Of a stretch of DNA of 64,000 nucleotides, positions 42,589-51,185 are shown one piece after another. The stretch covers positions 1 through 64,000 of the forward strand of contig JASDDH010000006.1 in the NCBI GenBank assembly GCA_030407505.1. Reading direction: 5' to 3'. Both the position numbers and the translations under genes were made by a program. Origin of the DNA: Planococcus sp. APC 4015 (GTDB lineage: Bacteria; Actinomycetota; Actinomycetes; Actinomycetales; Microbacteriaceae). The notes below the pieces were generated by a model that had not been told where the DNA came from, did no database searches, and worked only from the letters and a program-made list of their open reading frames with translations. How positions within the stretch are numbered: the stretch's first letter is position 1; each line of letters starts with the position of its first letter.

Positions 42589-43901
42589 CAGCAGCAGGAC
42601 GCCCCACCGCCGAGATCGGTCGAGCAGACGCCTGTCGCCGGCAGCACGAGATCGACCCGGGATGCCGAACCCATGTCTCCGGCGAGCCAGGAGGTGACCG
42701 AGCGCACCTGCTCGTAGCCGGTCGCGAGCAGGAAGGTCGGGGCTCGGCCGTACGACTTCATGCCCACGATGAAGAACCCGTGCTCGGGATGCATGAGCTC
42801 GCGGAACCCGTGCGGCTCGACGGTGCCGCACGAGTGCACGTTGGGGTCGATGAGGGGCGCGAGTCGCTTCGGCGCCTCGACGATGTCGTCGAGCTCGAGA
42901 CGGATCTCGCGCAGCATGCCGAGATCGGGCCGGAAGCCGGTGGCGTTGACGACGACGTCCGTCGCGTGGGTCGCGACCTCGCCGCCGCGGTGCCCGACGA
43001 GCTCGACCCCCTCGCCGGCGCGTCGGCCTCGGATGATCTCGAATCCGTCCACGAGGACGATGTCGCCGCGCGCCACCGCGCGGTCGGTGCGGCTGCCGAG
43101 ATTCGCGCGTCCGATCAGGCCGTCGTCGGGCGACGACGACACCCGCAGCGCCTGGGCGTTGCGGATCAGCCAGGACACGGTCGTCCCGGGCTCTTCCCGC
43201 GCCAGCGTGACGAGTGCCAGAAGGGTGTTGGCGGCAGAGTGACCGGCTCCGACGACCGTCACATGACGACCGGCGAAGAGCGCGCGGTCGCGGCCCAGAA
43301 CGTCGGGGAGCGCCGCCGTGACGCGGTCGGCGATCTCGGGCATCCCGAGCAGGTCGAGGCCGCTCGACGAGAGCGGGTTGGGCGAGCGGTAGGTGCCCGA
43401 GGCGTCGATGACGGCGCGCGCGGCGATGTCGTCGATGCGACCGTCCGCGGCGCGCACGCGTACGGCGAACGGCGTGCGCGCTCGGCGCTCGGTGCGGGTG
43501 CGGTCCATGCCCTCGCGCGTCACGCCGATGACCTCGACTCCCGTGCGCACCCGCGACGAGATCTCGTCGATCGCGGCGAGCGGAGCGAGGTACTGCTCGA
43601 CGAGCTCGATTCCGCTGGGCGCGCGCTCGGGATCGGGATGCCGCCAGCCGACCCTGTCGAGCAGGCGACGTGATGCCGGATCGACCAAGTGCTTCCACGG
43701 CGAGAACAGTCGGGTGTGTCCCCACGCGCGCACACTGGCGGCGACGTCGTCGCCGGCTTCGAGGACCTCGAAGTCGATGCCCCGCTCGAGAAGGTTGGCC
43801 GCCGCGGCCAGGCCGATGGGACCGGCACCGATGATCACGACGGGCAGTGCCCGCAGCGGATCATCGGCGTGGACGCGAGGCGTGAGGTCGAGCAGGGTCA
43901 T
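42588..43901 (-). CDS. NAD(P)/FAD-binding flavoprotein of arsenic cluster (ArsO-like)
   Basis: 437 residues from ATG 43901. Rossmann motif GAGPIGLAAA near residue 24 (FAD), a second GAGHSAANT near 215 (NAD(P)H), and a conserved NATGF late motif. The C-terminus ends with C...GGGASCC. Related flavoproteins occur in several actinobacterial ars operons, where they were called ArsO, with unproven activity. An upstream in-frame TTG at 43937 is less likely because it overlaps the arsR operator region. The gene runs divergent from arsR. Confidence 0.82.
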   Translation of the reverse strand: MTLLDLTPRVHADDPLRALPVVIIGAGPIGLAAAANLLERGIDFEVLEAGDDVAASVRAWGHTRLFSPWKHLVDPASRRLLDRVGWRHPDPERAPSGIELVEQYLAPLAAIDEISSRVRTGVEVIGVTREGMDRTRTERRARTPFAVRVRAADGRIDDIAARAVIDASGTYRSPNPLSSSGLDLLGMPEIADRVTAALPDVLGRDRALFAGRHVTVVGAGHSAANTLLALVTLAREEPGTTVSWLIRNAQALRVSSSPDDGLIGRANLGSRTDRAVARGDIVLVDGFEIIRGRRAGEGVELVGHRGGEVATHATDVVVNATGFRPDLGMLREIRLELDDIVEAPKRLAPLIDPNVHSCGTVEPHGFRELMHPEHGFFIVGMKSYGRAPTFLLATGYEQVRSVTSWLAGDMGSASRVDLVLPATGVCSTDLGGGASCC

Positions 43902-43923
43902 GACCCCATGTTCGCCCCATCTA

Positions 43924-43943
43924 TCGATACCTGTCAATATCGA
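43924..43943. promoter_or_regulatory. Operator-like inverted repeat between arsR and flavoprotein
   Basis: TCGATA (43924-43929), eight-base spacer, TATCGA (43938-43943) between the divergent starts at 43901 and 43957. It fits ArsR self-regulation of both transcripts. Confidence 0.55.
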
Positions 43944-43956
43944 CTATCGTCGATGC

Positions 43957-44307
43957 ATGACCACGATGCTCGAGCTGACCGACGTCACGGCCGGCGCCTG
44001 CTGCACCCCCCTCGTACGCGAACCGCTCTCCGCCGCCGAGGCGGAGCATCTCGCCACGACGATGAAAGCCCTCGCCGACCCCACCCGTCTGCGACTGCTC
44101 TCGATCGTCGCGGCGTCTGCGAACGCCGAGGCCTGCGTCTGCGACCTCATCGAACCCGTCGGGCTCAGCCAGCCGACCGTCTCGCACCATCTGAAGATCC
44201 TCACCACCGCGGGCTTCCTCACGCGCAGCAAGCGCGGCACCTGGGCGTACTTCACCCTGGTGCCGGGCGCCCTCGATCGCGTCTCGCGGCTGCTCGTCGG
44301 CTCGTGA
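43957..44307 (+). CDS. arsR: ArsR-family arsenite sensor
   Basis: 116 residues from ATG 43957. Cys15-Cys16 near the N-terminus and Cys60/Cys62 (EACVCDLIEP) give the As(III) site seen in Corynebacterium glutamicum ArsR1 (Cys15, Cys16, Cys55 class). The recognition helix is SQPTVSHHLKIL. It shares GTGA with the aquaporin gene, so the two are co-translated. It should control itself, the aquaporin and the divergent flavoprotein operon. Confidence 0.92.
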   Translation: MTTMLELTDVTAGACCTPLVREPLSAAEAEHLATTMKALADPTRLRLLSIVAASANAEACVCDLIEPVGLSQPTVSHHLKILTTAGFLTRSKRGTWAYFTLVPGALDRVSRLLVGS

Positions 44308-44984
44308 GGGTCACCGCACGCGCCGCTGCCGGCGAACTCCTCGGCAGCGCGGGGCTCGCCGCGGTCGTCGTCGGATCGGGCATCGCCGCCCAGCGGCTCT
44401 CGCCGGCCGACGTCGGGCTGCAGCTGCTCGAGAATGCGATCGCCACGGCGCTCGGCCTGACGGTGCTGATCCTCGTCTTCGCCTCGGTGTCGGGTGCCCA
44501 CTTCAATCCGGTCGTCACGCTGGTCGACATCGCCCTGCACCGCCGTCGCTGGTCGACCGCCGCGGTCTACCTGCCCGCGCAGGTCATCGGGTGCATCTCC
44601 GGCGCGGTGCTCGCGAACGCGATGTTCGCCGCGCCGGCCGTGTCGTGGAGCACGACGAGCCGGTCGGGGTGGCCCCTGCTGCTGTCTGAGGTCGTCGCGA
44701 CCGCAGGCCTCATCGTCGTGATCTTCGCCCTCGTCCGCACCGGGCGTTCGCACCTGGCGGCGCCCGCCGTCGGGGCCTACATCGGTGCCGCCTACTTCTT
44801 CACGTCGTCGACGAGCTTCGCCAACCCCGCCATCACGATCGGCCGCATGTTCAGCGACACGTTCGCGGGCATCGCTCCGGCATCCGCTCTGCCCTTCATC
44901 GGCGCCCAGCTGATCGGCGCCGCGATCGGCGGAGTACTGGTGGTCGCCCTGTTCCCCTCGTCGGCGACCAGCGAGCCCCGCTAG
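44304..44984 (+). CDS. Aquaglyceroporin (AqpS/MIP family)
   Basis: 226 residues from GTG 44304. Six helices with the two half-helix motifs NPV (HFNPVVT, about 72-74) and NPA (FANPAIT, about 171-173). The first NPA variant NPV is seen in several MIPs. In Sinorhizobium meliloti AqpS conducts arsenite out of the cell when paired with arsenate reductase, and the same gene pairing is seen here. The stop shares CTAG with the convergent downstream gene. Confidence 0.9.
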   Translation: MRVTARAAAGELLGSAGLAAVVVGSGIAAQRLSPADVGLQLLENAIATALGLTVLILVFASVSGAHFNPVVTLVDIALHRRRWSTAAVYLPAQVIGCISGAVLANAMFAAPAVSWSTTSRSGWPLLLSEVVATAGLIVVIFALVRTGRSHLAAPAVGAYIGAAYFFTSSTSFANPAITIGRMFSDTFAGIAPASALPFIGAQLIGAAIGGVLVVALFPSSATSEPR

Positions 44985-45184
44985 ATCGGCCTTTCGAGCC
45001 GCGCACGCGCTTCGCGCTCGACGAGCACGGGTACGAAGTCGCGCACCTTCGCCCTCGCGAAGTGCTCACGCGCCTCGGTGACGGCCTGCGCCACGGTGTC
45101 GGTCGGCGTGTGCGGGAAGCGCTGCTTCAAGCGCTCGATGATCTCCTCGGTGACCGCGTCTTCGTCGGCCAGATCGTGGTGCAT
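44981..45184 (-). CDS. Standalone three-helix-bundle dimerisation domain protein
   Basis: 67 residues from ATG 45184. The sequence (VTEEIIERLKQRFP...VPVLVEREARARL) matches the three-helix domain found in front of the ArsC cores at 40043 and 41169. Standing alone it may form mixed dimers with them. Convergent with the aquaporin gene. Confidence 0.75.
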   Translation of the reverse strand: MHHDLADEDAVTEEIIERLKQRFPHTPTDTVAQAVTEAREHFARAKVRDFVPVLVEREARARLERPI

Positions 45185-45386
45185 GCCGACAGGATGCCTT
45201 CCCCCACCGCCGCCGTCAAGAAGCCTCGATGCATGACGCTGAATGGGCTCCTTCCGAACATCACGATCGGGTACACGGTTTCCACCGATCCGTTTCGGGA
45301 TGCTGAGGGCTGATAGACAACCCTTAGGTGCAGACACCGTCGACAGCTGTTGATGACGATGCCCTCCCTACCGGAAGAGGCATCTC

Positions 45387-46559
45387 ATGATGCGTGTCTC
45401 CCCCCGTATCGCCGCACTGGCGATCGCCACCACCGGCCTTCTCGGCCTCACACTCGCCGCGGCCTCACCGGCATCTGCCGCCACGGTCATCGACGGCCCC
45501 GTGGGTCTCGGCACCGCCGCCGACTTCGTGGTGCTGGGCGGCTCGACGGTCACCGACGCCGGCGCCTCGGTCATCGACGGCGACGTCGGGCTGAGCCCCG
45601 GCACCTCCATCACGGGATTCCCCCCGGCTACCACCACCGGCACGATCCATCAGACGGATGCCGAGGCCGCGCAGGCTCAGGTGGATCTGACCACGGCGTA
45701 CAACACCGCGGCGAGCCTCACGCCGATGGCGTCGGGACTCGGCGACCTGACCGGCGCTTCGCTGGTGCCCGGCGTGTACGCCGGCGGAGAACTGGGTCTC
45801 TCGGGCGAGCTGATCCTCGAGGGCACGGCCGAGTCGGTCTGGGTCTTCCAGGCCGCGTCGACACTGACGGTCGGCACCGGGGCGCTCATCACCCTCACCG
45901 GCGGCGCGAGCGCCTGCAACGTTTTCTGGCAGGTCAGCAGCTCGGCCACCATCGGATCGGGCGCGCAGTTCGCCGGCACCGTGATGGCATCCGAGTCGAT
46001 CACCGCCGAGACGGCAGCCACCGTCACGGGCCGTCTTCTCGCGCGCACCGGCGCCGTGGCGCTGGACTCCAACGTCATCGACACACCGCTCGGCTGCACG
46101 ACTGAGGCCGGCACGGTGTCCACCAGCGCGACCATCACGTCCTCCGCTCCGCCGTCCGGCCAGGCGGGCACGGCCTACTCGTACACGGCCACCGCATCCG
46201 GCACGCCGACCGCGACCTTCTCGATCACGAGCGGCGCGCTCCCCCCGGGACTCACCCTCGACGCGACGACCGGTGTCATCTCGGGTGTGCCGACAGCATC
46301 GGGCGTGTACACCTTCACGATCACCGCGAGCAACGGCACCCCGCCCGATTCCGCGGCGAGCTACTCCATCACCATCGCCGCTCCGGCCGTCGTCGGCGAA
46401 GCTGCTGTCGATGACGGGCTCGCCGACAGCGGTGCCGACATCGGCGGCGGCCTGCTCATCGGCGCCATCGGCGTGACGCTCGGCGCCGCCTTCGTCTTCT
46501 GGGGCCGCCACCGCGGGTTCAGCCGCATCCGCACGTCGAGGGAGCACGACCATGGGTGA
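45387..46559 (+). CDS. Ice-binding-like (DUF3494) surface protein with Ig domain
   Basis: 390 residues. The signal peptide ends near ASA (residue 32). DUF3494 ice-binding-like beta-helix covers about 35-235 (SVIDGDVGLSPGTSITGFPPA motif), then a He_PIG-type Ig domain (about 250-325), an LADSG motif near 345 resembling the LAxTG sortase signal, a membrane helix and a basic tail. Known DUF3494 proteins bind ice or act as adhesins; which applies here is unknown. The next small gene overlaps its end by 8 bases. Confidence 0.88.
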   Translation: MMRVSPRIAALAIATTGLLGLTLAAASPASAATVIDGPVGLGTAADFVVLGGSTVTDAGASVIDGDVGLSPGTSITGFPPATTTGTIHQTDAEAAQAQVDLTTAYNTAASLTPMASGLGDLTGASLVPGVYAGGELGLSGELILEGTAESVWVFQAASTLTVGTGALITLTGGASACNVFWQVSSSATIGSGAQFAGTVMASESITAETAATVTGRLLARTGAVALDSNVIDTPLGCTTEAGTVSTSATITSSAPPSGQAGTAYSYTATASGTPTATFSITSGALPPGLTLDATTGVISGVPTASGVYTFTITASNGTPPDSAASYSITIAAPAVVGEAAVDDGLADSGADIGGGLLIGAIGVTLGAAFVFWGRHRGFSRIRTSREHDHG

Positions 46560-46695
46560 GAAGTCCACGCGCAAGCAGGGCAAGACCGCGCCGTCCAAGA
46601 CGATGAAGGAGAAGCGCACCGCCAAGGCCGACAAGAAGGCAGCCGGCAGCCGCGCCGCCGAGACCGAAGCGGTCTCCCGCGTCAAGAACCGGTAG
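46552..46695 (+). CDS. Small Lys-rich conserved protein
   Basis: 47 residues from ATG 46552 with GAGGGAG 8 bases before. Strongly basic (KQGKTAPSKTMKEKRTAKADKK). Similar tiny proteins are frequent in Microbacteriaceae. It may bind nucleic acid; function unknown. Confidence 0.65.
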   Translation: MGEKSTRKQGKTAPSKTMKEKRTAKADKKAAGSRAAETEAVSRVKNR

Positions 46696-46783
46696 TGACG
46701 CGATAGTCCCGCCCCCAGCATCCGATCGGGGTTCGGCTCCGAACACAGCATGAACACACCGATTCGGTGGGGCGGGGGGAAGC

Positions 46784-48367
46784 GTGGCTACGCGCACAAA
46801 ACGAGGTCTGTTCCTCGTATGGTCGGCACTCGCGGGAATCGTGGGTGCCGCGGTCTTCTTGGCGATCGCCGAAGTGGCGGCGCTCATCGTCGCCCGGGGC
46901 GCGAGCCCGATCCTGGCGGTCGGCTCGTTCGTGATCGACATCGTCCCCCAGCCCTTCAAAGAGTTCGCCATCGCGACCTTCGGCGAGTACGACAAGATCG
47001 CCCTGCTCGCCGGCCTCGGCCTCGCCGTCGTCATCGCCTCGGCGATCGCCGGTGTGCTGCAGTTCGTCAAGCCGCCGCTCGGAGTCGTCGCCCTCGTCAT
47101 CGCCGGAGCCCTGTCGACCGCGGCGATCGTGACGCGCGCCGGCGTCACCCCGCTCTCCTTCATTCCTCCCGTGCTCGGCACGATCGCCGGTTCGGTGATC
47201 CTCGTGCTGCTCAGCCGACGGCTGCGCGCCTGGCGCGACTCGACGCTGCAGGACAGCGACGCGGTCGGCGAGGCGGATGCCGCACGGCCGGCATCCGGCA
47301 TCGACCGTCGCAAGTTCTTCGTCATGAGCGCCATCGCCGGGGCATCGGCGATCGTCGTGGGCGTCTCTGCCCGTGCCGTGAGCATGGCGACGTCATCGGT
47401 CGAGGCCGTGCGGCGCGCACTGACGCTCCCCGCTCCCCGCTCGACCGTCACGATTCCTGACGGAGCCGAACTCGACATCGAGGGCATCACGCCGCTCATC
47501 ACGCCGAACAAGGACTTCTACCGCGTCGACACGGCGCTCACCGTGCCCTCGATCGACCCCGACACCTGGCGTCTCGTCATCGACGGGATGGTCGATGAGC
47601 GCATCGAGCTGAGCTTCGCCGATCTGCTCGACATGGGCCTGGACGAATACGCGATCACACTCACGTGCGTCTCGAACGAGGTCGGCGGCGGTCTCGTGGG
47701 CAACGCCAAGTGGCTCGGTGTCCCCCTCCGCGACGTGCTGAAGATGGCCGGACCCCAGTCGGGCGCCGACATGCTGCTGTCACGCAGCGTCGACGGCTAC
47801 ACCGCCAGCACGCCGCTCTCCGCGGTCACCGACGACGGTCTCGACGCGATCCTCGCGGTCGCGATGAACGGCGACCCGCTGCCCCTCGAGCACGGGTTCC
47901 CCGTGCGCATGGTCGTGCCGGGACTGTACGGCTACGTATCGGCGACCAAGTGGCTGACCCAGCTGACGGTCACGACGTTCGAGAAGGACGAGGCCTACTG
48001 GACTCCGCGCGGCTACAGCGCGGAGGCGCCGATCAAGTTCTCGTCGCGCGTGGACACCCCGAAGATCGGTGTTCCGGTCGCTGCCGGCCGGCTCCCGATC
48101 GCGGGCGTCGCCTGGGCCCAGACCGTCGGGATCGAACGCGTCGAGGTGCGCATCGACGAGGGCGAATGGCAGCCCGCCACGCTCTCGAACCCGATCAACG
48201 CCGACACCTGGGTGCAGTGGTACCTCGACTGGGATGCCACCCCCGGCACCCATTACGTCGCGGTGCGCGCCGTCAACAAGAACGGCGACCTGCAGATCGA
48301 GGAGCGCGCCCCCATCGCGCCGAACGGCTCGTCGGGCTGGCAGCGGTCGCTGATCACCGTCACCTGA
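46784..48367 (+). CDS. Sulfite-oxidase-like molybdopterin membrane protein
   Basis: 527 residues from GTG 46784. Four transmembrane helices (10-140), then an internal signal-like segment (about 175-205), followed by a molybdopterin-binding oxidoreductase domain (240-400). The expected Mo-ligand Cys is at 295 (LTCVSNEVGG). A Mo-co dimerisation Ig-like domain (425-520) follows. Likely oriented outside the membrane; physiological substrate unknown. Confidence 0.9.
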   Translation: MATRTKRGLFLVWSALAGIVGAAVFLAIAEVAALIVARGASPILAVGSFVIDIVPQPFKEFAIATFGEYDKIALLAGLGLAVVIASAIAGVLQFVKPPLGVVALVIAGALSTAAIVTRAGVTPLSFIPPVLGTIAGSVILVLLSRRLRAWRDSTLQDSDAVGEADAARPASGIDRRKFFVMSAIAGASAIVVGVSARAVSMATSSVEAVRRALTLPAPRSTVTIPDGAELDIEGITPLITPNKDFYRVDTALTVPSIDPDTWRLVIDGMVDERIELSFADLLDMGLDEYAITLTCVSNEVGGGLVGNAKWLGVPLRDVLKMAGPQSGADMLLSRSVDGYTASTPLSAVTDDGLDAILAVAMNGDPLPLEHGFPVRMVVPGLYGYVSATKWLTQLTVTTFEKDEAYWTPRGYSAEAPIKFSSRVDTPKIGVPVAAGRLPIAGVAWAQTVGIERVEVRIDEGEWQPATLSNPINADTWVQWYLDWDATPGTHYVAVRAVNKNGDLQIEERAPIAPNGSSGWQRSLITVT

Positions 48368-48373
48368 CGGTGA

Positions 48374-49021
48374 TCAGGCGCGGATCGCCTCGGCGATCGG
48401 CGTGGCGCCGGTGTTGAACGAGATCGTGCGGCCGATCGTCGAGTCGTCGAGCAGGCTCGCCGCGATCACCGCGGCGACGTCGGCACGGGCGACCGACTGG
48501 GATTCGGTCGCCGACGTGTCGATCAGCCCCGTCGGGTCATCGAGCGTCAAGGCGCTCGGCGCGAGGATCGTCCAGTCCAGACCGCTCGCGCGCAGGTGCT
48601 CGTCGGCGGCGGCCTTCGCCTCCGCATAGGCGAAGAACCCGTCGTCGCTCGGCACACCGTGGTCGGGTCCGGCGCCGAAGTACGACACCATGACGTAGCG
48701 CCGCACCCCCGCGGCCGCGGCGGCATCGATCGAGCGGATCGCGGCATCCCGATCGACGGCATAGGTGCGCTCGGCGGTCCCTCCCCCGGCACCCGCCGAC
48801 CACACCACGACGTCATTGCCGCTCACGAGGTTCGTGAGCTGGTCGAGGTCGAACCTCTCGATGTCGGCTACGAGCGGCGTGGCACCGGTGGCCGAGACAT
48901 CCGCTTCGTGATCGGGGTTGCGGATGACGGCGGTGACGGTGTCACCGCGCTCCGCGAGCTGTGGTTCGAGAAGCAGGGCGACCTTGCCGTGGCCGCCGAT
49001 GAGCAGGATGCGCGTCGACAT
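48374..49021 (-). CDS. NAD(P)-binding SDR (YwnB/atypical SDR)
   Basis: 215 residues. The nucleotide-binding motif GGHGKVA is at residues 9-15 and a YxxxK-like pair lies in AYAEAKAAAD (near 136-141). This is the atypical SDR group of quinone or flavin reductase-like proteins. Convergent with the sulfite-oxidase-like gene. Confidence 0.88.
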   Translation of the reverse strand: MSTRILLIGGHGKVALLLEPQLAERGDTVTAVIRNPDHEADVSATGATPLVADIERFDLDQLTNLVSGNDVVVWSAGAGGGTAERTYAVDRDAAIRSIDAAAAAGVRRYVMVSYFGAGPDHGVPSDDGFFAYAEAKAAADEHLRASGLDWTILAPSALTLDDPTGLIDTSATESQSVARADVAAVIAASLLDDSTIGRTISFNTGATPIAEAIRA

Positions 49022-49089
49022 ACTGCGAGCCTAAGCGGATGCAGCCGAGCGGCGGCAGGGGTTGACGAGACCCCGGCGCCGGGGCAGGG

Positions 49090-50043
49090 TCACGCGCCGG
49101 TCGGCGTCCACGCCGAGACGGAGTCGATCTGGGCGAGCTCGGCATCGGTGAGGTCGACCCGGGCGCTGTCGAGAAGATCGGCGACCTGGGCGACCCGCGA
49201 GGCGCTGGCGATGGGCGCGACGACCGTCGGCTGCGCGCGCAGCCACGCGAGCGCCGTCGCGGCGATCGAGATGCCGTGCGAGAGCCCGACGCCCTCGAGC
49301 GCGTCGATGATCTCGAGGCCCTGGGCGGTGGCGTACTTGGCCGCACCGGCCGCGCGCGGCGACCCGTCGCCCGCGGCGTCGGTCGAGCGGTACTTGCCGG
49401 TGAGGAATCCGCTCGCGAGCGCCGAGTAGGGCACGAGGCCCAGCTCGAACTCCTCGGCGACGGGCACGATGTGGTCTTCGACGTCGTTGCGGTGCACGAG
49501 GTTGTAGTGCGGCTGGACGGCCACGGGGCGCGGCACGCCGAGCTCGTCGGCGATGCGGATCCATTCGCGGATGCGGTCGGCACTGTAGTTCGAGACGGCC
49601 GTGTACCGCACGAGCCCATCCGAGACCAGGGCGCCGAACGCCGCGACGGTCTCGTCGAGGGGCACGGATGCGTCATCGAAGTGCGCGTAGTAGAGGTCGA
49701 TCGTCTCGACGCCGAGACGCTGGAGCGAGGCCTCCGCGGCCGCTCGCACGTTGGTGCCGGACAGCCCTGAGAACGCGGGGTGCTGGCTGACCTTGGTGGC
49801 GACGACCACGTTCTCGGGCCGGCGCGACGCGAGCCATTCGCCGATGATCAGCTCGCTCTCACCGCCGGAGTTGCCCGGCGCCCACGCGCTGTACACGTCT
49901 GCCGTGTCGATGAAGTCGCCCCCGCCCGCGGTGAAGGCGTCGAGGATCGCGAACGACTCGTCGCGGTCGGCCGTCCAGCCGAACACGTTGCCGCCGAACG
50001 AGAGGGGGAGGACATCGAGGGAGCTGCTGCCGATACGGGTCAT
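49090..50043 (-). CDS. Aldo/keto reductase
   Basis: 317 residues, TIM barrel. The catalytic tetrad is visible: Asp and Tyr in DTADVYSAW, Lys in VVATKVSQ, His in YYAHFDD. NADPH-dependent reduction of a carbonyl is expected; the substrate is not predictable. Confidence 0.92.
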   Translation of the reverse strand: MTRIGSSSLDVLPLSFGGNVFGWTADRDESFAILDAFTAGGGDFIDTADVYSAWAPGNSGGESELIIGEWLASRRPENVVVATKVSQHPAFSGLSGTNVRAAAEASLQRLGVETIDLYYAHFDDASVPLDETVAAFGALVSDGLVRYTAVSNYSADRIREWIRIADELGVPRPVAVQPHYNLVHRNDVEDHIVPVAEEFELGLVPYSALASGFLTGKYRSTDAAGDGSPRAAGAAKYATAQGLEIIDALEGVGLSHGISIAATALAWLRAQPTVVAPIASASRVAQVADLLDSARVDLTDAELAQIDSVSAWTPTGA

Positions 50044-50120
50044 GGTGGTTCCAACAGACAGCCTCGATCAGCATTCCCATTCAGCGGAATGGATGCCGGG
50101 GGCGTACCGTTGCATCCGTC

Positions 50121-51185
50121 ATGAAGAGCTTCGGAACACTCTCTTTCGGCCACTACGGCCCCCTCGGCGGCGGTCACGAGCTGACCGCCGGCGACTCGAT
50201 GCTGCAGGCCATCGACCTGGCCCAGGGCATGGACGATCTCGGCGTGAACGGCGTCTCCTTCCGGGTGCACCACTTCGCACGACAGCAGTCCGCGCCGATG
50301 CCTCTCCTGGCCGCCATCGCGGCGACGACCAAGCGCATCGAGGTCGGCACCGGCGTGATCGACATGCGGTACGAGAACCCGCTGTATCTGGCCGAGGAAG
50401 CGGCATCCGTCGACCTCATCTCGGGCGGCAGACTCGCACTCGGCGTGAGCCGCGGTTCACCCGAGACTGTGGTCAAGGGCTACGAGGCGTTCGGCTACAC
50501 GGGCTCGGAAGACCCGCGCGGCGCCGACATCGCCCGTGAGCACTTCGATCTCTTCCTGCGTGCCATCGACGGTGAGGGCATCGCCGAGCGCGACGGCCAG
50601 TCGGCGTTCGGTGCCGGAGCGACCGGGCTCCAGCGCATCGAGCCGCACTCCCCCGGCTTGCGTTCGCGCGTGTGGTGGGGTGCGGGCAACCGCGACTCGG
50701 CCGAGTGGGCAGGGCGCGTGGGCGTGAACCTCATGTCGTCGACGCTGCTGACGTCGGCCGACGGTCGGCCCTTCGACATCCTGCAGGCCGAGCAGATCGA
50801 CGCGTTCCGCGCCGCCTGGCGCGATGCCGGGCATGCCGGTGATCCGCGCGTCTCGGTGAGCCGCTCGATCTTCCCCCTCATGACGGCCGAAGACCACATG
50901 TACTTCGGCGGCCGCCAGGGCGGAGATCAGATCGGCGTCATCGACGGCATGCGCTCGACATTCGGCAAGACGTACGCCGCCGAGCCCGACGTTCTCGTCG
51001 AGCAGCTCCTGAACGACGCCGGCATCCAGGCCGCCGACACCCTCATGCTCACGATCCCGAGCCAGCTCGGCGTCGAGTTCAACCTGCGGGTCATCGAGGC
51101 CTTCGCCACCCACGTCGCTCCGGCGCTCGGCTGGCGGTCGACGCTCGAAGAGAGTGCCCTGCCGGCGGAGTCCGTCGCCGTCTAG
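50121..51185 (+). CDS. LLM-class flavin-dependent oxidoreductase
   Basis: 354 residues in the bacterial luciferase-like barrel. Motifs FRVHHFARQ, GTGVIDMRYENPLY and SGGRLALGVSRGSP are intact. It starts at ATG 50121, divergent from the aldo/keto reductase. FMN- or F420-type chemistry cannot be told from this. The stop overlaps the convergent glycosyltransferase stop in CTAG. Confidence 0.92.
   Translation: MKSFGTLSFGHYGPLGGGHELTAGDSMLQAIDLAQGMDDLGVNGVSFRVHHFARQQSAPMPLLAAIAATTKRIEVGTGVIDMRYENPLYLAEEAASVDLISGGRLALGVSRGSPETVVKGYEAFGYTGSEDPRGADIAREHFDLFLRAIDGEGIAERDGQSAFGAGATGLQRIEPHSPGLRSRVWWGAGNRDSAEWAGRVGVNLMSSTLLTSADGRPFDILQAEQIDAFRAAWRDAGHAGDPRVSVSRSIFPLMTAEDHMYFGGRQGGDQIGVIDGMRSTFGKTYAAEPDVLVEQLLNDAGIQAADTLMLTIPSQLGVEFNLRVIEAFATHVAPALGWRSTLEESALPAESVAV

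Noticed and set aside
43902-43937. Longer start of the flavoprotein
   Set aside because: The upstream TTG start overlaps the ArsR operator region and adds residues unlike the family's beginning.
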